This document shows, in pieces, positions 56,046-64,000 of a stretch of DNA of 64,000 nt (within the stretch, counting starts at the first letter, position 1; every line of letters starts with the position of its first letter). The position numbers and the translations under genes are program-made. The notes under the pieces are model-generated. The model was not told the DNA's origin and ran no database searches. It worked only from the letters and a program-made list of their open reading frames with translations. The DNA comes from Pegea sp. RAD2-039 (lineage: Eukaryota > Chordata > Thaliacea > Salpida > Salpidae): contig JAQGEQ010000351.1 of the NCBI GenBank assembly GCA_034620365.1, positions 62,001-126,000 on the forward strand. Direction: 5' to 3'.

Positions 56046-58577
56046 AATTCTTTAATGATCACGTAATGACCTCTCATATTTCTTCAACTTGTAGTTCTTC
56101 AACTTATAGCAAATAGCTCTTTCTTATTTACGACCCATCTTCATTTACTTTTAATTTTTTACGGATAATCATTGTTAAAAAAATAAACTTTTATTTATTA
56201 AGTTATTTCAGATATTTGAAACAATTATCAAGGTACATGTGATTTTCATAACAGAATTTAATAGATAAATTGATAAACTGAAAAAGGTTTGTGTTGAAAT
56301 TTTTGCAGATAAGCATAAACAATCGCGTTATCAGTTTAGTTTTTCAACTTTGTAACAAATAATTGTGAGTTCAACAAACGTTATGTATAGAACTTATTTG
56401 TTTATCATCAGATTCTACAAGCTGGACATCGGTTGAAACTTTTGAAGACTTTGAAGTCATCTTTTATCTATTTGGCTTTTTCTAAGAAATTTGTTAATTT
56501 CAAAATTTTCTGTAAAATTCAATTTAGATTCAGACAAAAAAGTTTATAAAAATTAAACCGAATTCTTTCAGAACTTTGAAATAATTTTGTGATTTATTTG
56601 AAATGTTTATTCAACAATATATATATTTATTGTAGACATAAACATCCGAAAATACAAAACCTATCAGATCGCATCTACTGATTTTATTGTTGAGTTTTTT
56701 AGTGAAAAATTACCTTCAACACGTTAAGAGATGAATCTTTAAATACTCTATGATTAGTTTGCTAATAGTCATCTATAAGTTCTTCTCCTTGTTATTTTCT
56801 ACCCACTGCTTATATTTCAGTTTAAGTTATTTTGGTGTCTTTAAGTTATTTTTTGTGAGCTAATTAAGTGACAAGTAATTAGTTAGTTCCATAAATTTCA
56901 TAACTACACAGAAAATCGACAAATATCTAAAAGTAATATTACAAATGTCTAAAATGCAATTCTTTTCATTATGTATTTTTGTCAACATTTTTTTCTAAAT
57001 TAAGTTTTAAATTTAGATAATTTGTTGAAATATTTTACCTCAAGCAAAATTGATTACATTTTTACAACTAACTAAAAATTGAAACAGCATCAGATCAGCT
57101 TGCTTACATCTTAGGTGCTGCGAGAAAAGTCCAACTTTAAAATAAAGAAATTGGATCATTTTATCAGACACTGCTACTTTATTCTGGCTTTAGTTTTTAT
57201 ATTTCTGGTCAAAAATATGTTTAATGTGTTAGAACAAAGTCTAGAACAAAAAATTTTCGTTTATAAATGAAGAATTTTTATAATAGTTTTTGTATAAAAT
57301 ATGTAAATTTTTTAGTAATTAAAAAGATTAAATCAAAAGAAGACTCATAACTAGTTCAGGGGTTTCTAGTGTTGGTCTATTCGGCAAAAATTAAAATTTG
57401 ATTGAGTTGTTTTTGAACTTTTCTCTAAAATATTTATTTAAAACATAAAAGTTAAAACAAAAAAATTTACAAAAAGATCGCAAATTTCCTTCAAAGCCAA
57501 AAACGGTTTTTACATCTTGTCGCAAATTTGAGTTGACAAAAAAAATGAAAATTATTAATTATAAATTATAAATAATTGATTATTTTAGTTGACTTCAACA
57601 TAAAGAAACGTGTTAATAAGTTAAAAGCAAACCAGAAAAAAATCGATATAACAAAAATAATTAAATATTTAAACATAAAAGCAATAATAAAAAAGTAGAA
57701 AGTAAAAAACTTTAGTTATAGTTAAGCAGTGAATTACAATAATCAATCATAAGAACAAAATCAAATCTATTAAGAGAATGTTTATATTTGGAGAATTTGA
57801 AAGAAACTACTTTAATAAAGCCCTTTTATGGCTCCTTAGACAACACAAACTTATAACTGAAAGCCTATAGAATATAGGAATAAGCCCTACTTAGATTTGT
57901 AAGACTATTTGATAGAATTTAAACCTTTTTATATAAATTCATTTGTAACAAACTTATTGTGTAAAAATATTACATAAGACCTGTTTGATTGGTTTCTTTT
58001 ATTCTCTTTTTGGATTGAATCAATGTCTATTTAAAGAAAAGAAATCTGAAAACACTACTTTTGTTATTTTATTAGAATACTGCTAAAATATAAAAAGATT
58101 AAAATTCTTGATCACGAAAATAGATATGTCATAAAAATGAGTAAAAAGCCTTTTAGCCAGTTTTGAAAATGTTTAATGACAATCAAACTCTAATAAATGT
58201 TTTTTAAAAGATATTACTTTTCAAGCTTTAAAGCAAAAACGAACAATAAGCGAAAGAATAAACGCCACAAAGTTTTGAAAATTTAACTTTAGAAAATAAA
58301 TGATATTTAAACAAGCAATATGTTTGAATTGAACAAATTGTTCATGATTACATTACAAATTTTCACAAACATTTTCTTAAACATTGTTTGCAGTTTAATT
58401 AAATAAATAAAAATAATTTTAAAACTGTATTATGAAAAACTATCAGTGTGAGAATATTAGCAGCAGGTATTAAAAAATATCATAGTTTATATTTAGACAC
58501 TTATCTATATAAGACCATCTTTTTGACATAAAATATAATTTGTTTCTAGCTCAAGCCATAAACAAGTAACCTGAAAG
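56046..58577. other. AT-rich intergenic region between P450 and protease genes
   Basis: 2.5 kb with no recognisable coding segment, RNA gene or repeat array. The right end should carry the promoter of the protease gene. Confidence 0.6.
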
Positions 58578-60024
58578 ATGTTGTACTTTTTAATCAGTTT
58601 AATTTCTTTAACAGCAGGTTTGAAAACTGATCTTGTTTGATTCGAACTTTTCAATAACTACATCTTACAGCTATGCCAAATCGTTATGAGAAAACGATGG
58701 CTTCAAACCGTATTGTGAACGGTGAAGATGTAACTACAACCGATGTTGCTCCTTGGCAAGTATCATTACAACGATTTGGAAGCCATTTCTGTGGAGGTTC
58801 CTTGATTGGACCCAACCATGTCATGTCAGCTTGTCATTGCTCAGGCAGGTGAATAATTTTTAACTTTTAAGGTTTCCGATTTTAAAATGACTTTTTTGCA
58901 GCGGAACTACAGCGGTTTTTGGAACTACTGACTACCGTTACCCAAAGAAGTCTTCAAGAGGTTCTTTTACTTGTCATCCTTCTTATAACTCCAACACCAT
59001 CGATTACGATTACTCTGTTATCACCTTGGACACCACAATTGATGAAGACAGCGACGTAAGAAAAATTGAAGCAACGAAATTTCACTTTTTATTTTTTTAA
59101 TTGAAATTTAACATCTTGTTTAATTTAAGCAAACAGCTTTTATCAATGCATTTAGTAACTGGGCTCAAAAAAAGATTTTACATGACCGTGGGTAAAAACG
59201 TTTTAATTATTAGATAAAAACAAACATATTATAAATATAATTTTTCAAATATGATTTTTGATCGAAGTGGATTATTAAACATAAACTATTTTCAATTTAA
59301 CTAAACTACGAGTAAATAGTACTACTGGTTGCTTCTGGAGAAACAAGGGCTTAGAACTACACCCAGACAAAAAACCTACAATCTGTTAACTTTGATGTCA
59401 CCGTCCTAGGTGAAACCTGTCACGAAGCATCGAATCTAAAGATAGCTCAGCGCTATAACCAAATTGTATACGCAGACAGAAAAAAGTAGGGCTACCAACA
59501 CCATGCACTGCTTTGGTTTAAAAGCTCCCCCCGAAAAAATTGAGAATAAAATCATTTGTCGATGATCACTATTTAAGACAACCCTTTTCGTTTCAAATAG
59601 ATCAAATACATTGAATTAGCTTCGCAAGAGTATCCTTCAGGAACTGAAGCTCTTATCACTGGATGGGGTAAGACCGGATTCATCAGCAGCTTGCCTCACA
59701 CTCTTCAACAAGCCACCACAACTCTGATCTCTGCCGAGGAATGTGGTGAATACTGGTCATTTGTAACTGATCGTATGCAGTGCGCAGGAGGAAAAGGGAA
59801 CAGTGGTTGTAATGTAAGTTGAGATTTGACTAGATGAAGATCTCTATTTAAATGTTGACTGTTTACAGGGAGACTCTGGCGGTCCACTTGCTGTCAATGA
59901 TGGCGGCAAATGGAAGCTTGTTGGTAACACTTCATGGGGGTCATCTACTTGTAATGTGAATATACCATCTGCCTGGTCAAAGAATGTTGCCGTTCTGTCC
60001 TGGATTCAACAAACCATCGCATAA
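58578..60024 (+). CDS. Secreted chymotrypsin-like serine protease (S1 family)
   Basis: Likely a digestive or other secreted protease. Exons lie at about 58,578-58,617, 58,671-58,849, 58,901-59,055, 59,601-59,813 and 59,870-60,024. The signal peptide is [14 protein letters not shown]. Activation should cut before [20 protein letters not shown], the mature chain start. The catalytic histidine sits in SACHCSG (usually TAAHC), the aspartate in DYDYSVITL, and the serine in CNGDSGGP. The residue six before the serine (chymotrypsin position 189) is serine, not aspartate, which points to chymotrypsin-like rather than trypsin-like cleavage. The wall residue at 226 also reads serine (NIPSAW) where glycine is usual. 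The end [11 protein letters not shown] matches chymotrypsinogens. An AATAAA follows within 25 bp of the stop. The third intron carries a decayed protease segment. Confidence 0.92.
59325..59485 (+). pseudogene. Decayed serine-protease exon inside an intron of the chymotrypsin-like gene
   Basis: Within the third intron, a forward frame reads [11 protein letters not shown], a stop, then [20 protein letters not shown] and a further stop after YADRKK. The order (a GWGxTR-like turn, LQSVNF, V-V-L-x-x-x-C) is that of the S1 protease exon present in working form at 59,601-59,813 ([27 protein letters not shown]). It has an in-frame stop and has lost the tryptophan and glycine of that motif, so it is best read as a duplicated exon or relic of a neighbouring protease gene. 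A small open piece at 59,130-59,190 may belong to it. Confidence 0.5.
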
Positions 60025-60896
60025 TTAATATCATTAAAAATTGAATAAATTGATAAACTTTGATTAAAAGCTTTCATGCTATTGTAAAAATCAGAAAAGA
60101 ATTGTTTAAGTTTTGGATTTCTGTGATATTTTCTGAGTGAGTGATCAAATTTAGTTGGGAAAACCATCATTTGTAGAGCAAAAAATAAATAAACAATTAG
60201 TTGAGTTTATTCAGCACCTTGACTTGTAGTGACATTCAACCAATATAGATTTGTAGAACAAACAAATAATTCACTTATTTGACATTTAAAATGTGAAGTT
60301 ACTTAAATGGTAGCTGTTTAAAAGACAAATTAACTTCTTGTAGATGAAAAGTTGAAATAAAGATATTTGTCTATTTTGTATGAGAAGTTTTTAACCGTGA
60401 GAAATATTCAAACAAAACACTCGACAGATATGTTAGGCAAAAAGTAAATAACTCTTTATAAACAAACATTATTTTATACATCAGAATAAGTTTAAAGTTT
60501 CTAAATAACTAATCAGATTCAAATTATTAAAAAGAAGAACAAAATAATCTTACTTCGTCACAGAGTTAAACAGAAAAATAAAAATGACTTCTGAGATACA
60601 AAAAAAATATTTCTGTAGTAAAACCATGAAGCCTTAATTTGAAAACTACATAAATTTCTAAAAATAATAATTTCAACATTGTTTGGCTTTTACACGATGT
60701 AAAAACATTGAATAAAATATTGAATTTGGTGATTGTTTAGAGTGGTGATACAAACAGCTTACATCTTCATTCAATTCTTAAACTTTTTTCTACAGAACTA
60801 GGAATTGAGAGATTTAAAAAAGGTTTAAACGCTTTTGACAAAAAACTCTCAGAATAAAGATGCTGAAAGACAGCTTCAAAAACTGAACTTAGCAAA
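60025..60896. other. Intergenic region between protease and BTB-Kelch genes
   Basis: AT-rich 0.87 kb holding the 3' end of the protease gene and the likely promoter and 5' UTR of the next gene. No other feature was recognised. Confidence 0.6.
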
Positions 60897-62603
60897 ATGC
60901 AAAAGGAAAGGTTACAGTTTCTGGTGAGGTTTCTAAACTTTGAGAATATTTTAAGTTTTTAGAAGATAACAGTTTTTACAAAAAGATTGAAAATTAGTTC
61001 TGAAGCAAAAAATAAAATTTAATATTTTTTATCTGATAATTTTTCACAAAGATTCCTGAACAAGCTGCAAATAATCTTGAAGAGCTGAATCGGATGCGGG
61101 AATCTTCAATTCTAACTGACGTCACATTAGTAGTAGAAGATCGGAGCTTTGAATGTCACCGAGTAATACTAGCAGCAAGCTGTTCCTACTTCAAAGTATT
61201 TCTTTTGTTTCTTATCTTCGACAAAACTTTTTTAAACAGATTTATAAAGGAATTTAATTCAGGCGATGTTTCTAAGTGGACTACGCGAGTGCCACGAGAC
61301 ACAAATTCGTCTCCATGGAGTTAGCAGTGACGTCATGAGCGCGATTTTACAGTTTGTGTACACTGGTAAGATGATGACACTTAAGATATCTTTTAATGCA
61401 ATCCTCATCTTTAGGAGTTTGTATTTTATCAAAAAGTAACGCTTCACTGATTTTACAAGCCGCTGATCTCATTGGCTTACTGGTTTTACGCGATTCAGCA
61501 GCTCAATATTTGCATAAAAACATTGACGTCACTAACTGCCTTCAGGTGACGTCATCAACCAACAGCTGTCACGTGATGCTTGTAAAAGTATCAGTCTTAT
61601 TTAAAAATAAATTTTATTCTGAAAATTTTAGATTCAACAAATTGCTGACAAACTTTCTTTAGAAAGTATTTATGAATCAGCAAAATTATTTTCACAAATT
61701 CATTTTGCTGACATCATTCAACAAGTTAGTTGTAATTATGAATTCATTGATAAATTTTATTACAAATGTTTTCAACATCTAGTTCTTTAGACTCATTTTA
61801 GAATAAGAAGTACTTTTCTATTTATTCTAGGATCAATTTTTGATGCTAGACAAACATCAAGTAACCGAATACTTAAGTTGTGATGACTTAAATATTCTAG
61901 AGGAAAGTTTAATCTTCGATGCAGCATTAAAATGGTTAAAATTTGACTTGCAGCAACGATCTGATGACGTAGCTGGTATCATGGGTTAGTTACAAGTTAC
62001 TTCCAAATATTAAATGAAAATATTTAATTGTTTCAGAATGTGTGAGGTTACCCTTTGTGAAGCCAGAATACTTGAAGCTTCAAGCGACCGTTGATCCTAT
62101 TATTTATGGGAATAAAAATTGTATCAGACAGGTCTCTAAAACAACATTGAATGTTTTGAAGCACAAAAGAAAGAAAAACTTTTTTGTATTCACCAAATAT
62201 TCTTTGTTAACTTGTTTATTAGTTGGTGCAAACCTGATAAATGAAAAAAAATATTTTGGTATTCTTATTAAACGTGGTCTTGAAGGTACTAGAAGCTCGG
62301 AAGTTCCAAATTTCCGGGGAGTTCTCAGCTGATTGCGGTCATTTACAACGCAAACCTCGCCGTGGAACTAGCAACGAGGTTCCTAACTGATTTCTCATCT
62401 CAAAATTCAATCACAAGATTACTAGGTTTTGATGGTTTTTGGGGCCGAGTCTTTAGTAAGCCAAGAACATCACGATCTTTCGAGCAAAATTTTCTACTAT
62501 GACGTCACAAAGAATAGCTGGGATACTGTGATGATATCGTTAGAGACACTGAGCACAAGAGCATTTACCGCTGTATCTTCACACTACGAAATCTACTTAA
62601 CAG
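60897..62603 (+). CDS. BTB-BACK-Kelch protein (KLHL family), 5' part
   Basis: KLHL proteins are substrate adaptors for CUL3 ubiquitin ligases. A short first exon (MQKERLQFL, 60,897-60,923) joins in phase with PEQAANNLEELNRMRESSIL. The BTB domain follows (LTDVTLVVEDRSFECHRVIL, AASCSYFK joined to AMFLSGLRECHE, SAILQFVYTG). The BACK domain includes NASLILQAADLIGLLVLRD, IADKLSLESIYESAKLFSQI, LIFDAALKWLKFDLQQRSDD and CVRLPFVKPEYL. The linker RKPRRGTSNE is spliced to VLMVFGAESL, the first Kelch blade, ending YEIYLT. The GT donor at 62,604 opens an intron filled with the 19-bp array, and remaining Kelch blades must lie beyond the window. The first exon and the join near 62,284 are less certain than the domains. 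The family member was not determined. Confidence 0.85.
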
Positions 62604-62613
62604 GTAACAGAAA

Positions 62614-64000
62614 TTTCCAAACTCTTTTGCAATCTCCAAACTCTTCTGCAATCTCCAAACTCTTCTACAATCTCCAAACTCTTCTACAATCTCCAAACTC
62701 TTCTACAATCTGCAAACTCTTCTGCAATCTCCAAACTCTTTTGCAATCTGCAAACTCTTTTGCAATCTGCAAACTCTTCTACAATCTCCAAACTCTTCTA
62801 CAATCTCCAAACTCTTCTGCAATCTCCAAACTCTTCTACAATCTCCAAACTCTTCTGCAATCTGCAAACTCTTCTGCAATCTGCAAACTCTTTTGCAATC
62901 TCCAAACTCTTCTGCAATATGCAAACTCTTCTGCAATCTGCAAACTCTTCTACAATCTCCAAACTCTTCTACAATCTCCAAACTCTTCTACAATCTCCAA
63001 ACTCTTCTGCAATCTGCAAACTCTTCTGCAATCTGCAAACTCTTTTGCAATCTTCAAACTCTTCTGCAATCTGCAAACTCTTCTACAATCTGCAAACTCT
63101 TCTACAATCTCCAAACTCTTCTACAATCTCCAAACTCTTCTACAATCTCCAAACTCTTCTGCAATCTGCAAACTCTTCTGCAATCTGCAAACTCTTTTGC
63201 AATCTCCAAACTCTTCTGCAATATGCAAACTCTTCTGCAATCTGCAAACTCTTCTACAATCTCCAAACTCTTCTACAATCTCCAAACTCTTCTACAATCT
63301 GCAAACTCTTCTGCAATCTGCAAACTCTTCTGCAATCTGCAAACTCTTCTACAATCTCCAAATTCTTCTACAATTTGCAAACTCTTCTGCAATCTCCAAA
63401 CTCTTCTACAATCTCCAAACTCTTCTGCAATCTGCAAACTCTTCTGCAATCTGCAAACTCTTCTGCAATCTGCAAACTCTTCTACAATCTCCAAACTCTT
63501 CTACAATCTCCAAACTCTTCTACAATCTCCAAACTCTTCTACAATCTCCAAACTCTTCTACAATCTCCAAACTCTTCTGCAATCTGCAAACTCTTCTGCA
63601 ATCTCCAAACTCTTTTGCAATCTTCACAATCTCCAAACTCTTCTACAATCTCCAAACTCTTCTGCAATCTCCAAACTCTTCTGCAATCTCCAAACTCTTC
63701 TGCAATCTGCAAACTCTTCTGCAATCTCCAAACTCTTCTACAATCTCCAAACTCTTCTGCAATCTCCAAACTCTTCTACAATCTCCAAACTCTTCTACAA
63801 TCTCCAAACTCTTCTGCAATCTCCAAACTCTTCTGCAATCTCCAAACTCTTCTGCAATCTCCAAACTCTTTTGCAATCTCCAAACTCTTTTGCAATCTGC
63901 AAACTCTTTTGCAATCTGCAAGCTCTTCTACAATCTCCAAACTCTTCTACAATCTCCAAACTCTTCTGCAATCTCCAAACTCTTCTGCAATCTCCAAACT
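62614..64000. repeat. 19-bp minisatellite, about 70 copies, continuing past the window
   Basis: The unit AAACTCTTCTACAATCTCC repeats head to tail to the end of the sequence. Two positions vary in a punctuated way: TAC, TGC or TTTGC in the first half, and CTCC or CTGC in the second. A rare variant, CAATATGC, occurs at 62,915 and 63,219, exactly 304 bp (16 units) apart. About 170 bp around each copy match, showing a higher-order duplication. One unit near 63,615 is shortened. The array sits in a Kelch-gene intron. Long open frames on either strand are by-products of the repeat. Confidence 0.97.

Noticed and set aside
62703-63921. Minus-strand open frames encoding repeats of EEFGDCRRVWRLQKS
   Set aside because: They are produced by the 19-bp minisatellite, start at alternative codons, lie antisense to the Kelch gene, and have no promoter or non-repeat part.
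62614-64000. Possible CRISPR array
   Set aside because: Units are contiguous 19-bp repeats without unique spacers, in a eukaryotic intron.

Overview
The window is animal nuclear DNA. It is AT-rich, split by many short GT-AG introns (often 45-60 bp), and carries a vertebrate-like set of single-copy genes. The best clue to the organism is a pair of antimicrobial-peptide-like precursors whose layout resembles styelins of the ascidian Styela. Together with the small introns and a tRNA-like repeat, this suggests a tunicate, probably an ascidian. That assignment is an inference and no species can be named.

Layout: 1-11,759 (-) is the 5' half of an outer-arm axonemal dynein heavy chain (DNAH9/11/17 group), running off the left edge. 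15,329-20,634 (+) is the V-ATPase a subunit. About 22,358-24,808 (+) is AUP1, a lipid-droplet/ERAD factor with a CUE domain. 27,404-31,841 (+) is an M13 (neprilysin/ECE-like) membrane metallopeptidase. 33,419-37,756 (-) is TMEM67/meckelin, a ciliary transition-zone protein. 39,700-40,464 (-) and 41,882-42,602 (+) are two head-to-head styelin-like peptide genes in a near-perfect inverted repeat. 44,530-46,700 is a repeat-rich block with a LINE reverse-transcriptase remnant, an inverted-repeat partner, a GC-richer duplicated element and a 15-bp tandem repeat. 48,352-49,787 (+) is COQ5, 50,178-51,161 (-) an intronless TSSK-like kinase, 53,286-56,045 (+) a CYP4-type P450, and 58,578-60,024 (+) a chymotrypsin-like protease with a decayed protease exon inside one intron. 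60,897 to beyond the right edge (+) is a BTB-BACK-Kelch gene whose last visible intron is filled by a 19-bp minisatellite.

The genes are mostly independent housekeeping or tissue genes, not a functional cluster. Three have ciliary or sperm roles (dynein, TMEM67, TSSK-like), and two are linked by origin, the peptide pair. The most notable signals are the peptide palindrome with a sharp loss of identity just past exon 3, the strong excess of the octamer TGACGTCA in gene-rich parts and its absence from about 29 to 61 kb, and the 19-bp array, which is stop-free in all three sense frames. The gene-free stretches of 1-3.5 kb are AT-rich and hold little that can be recognised.
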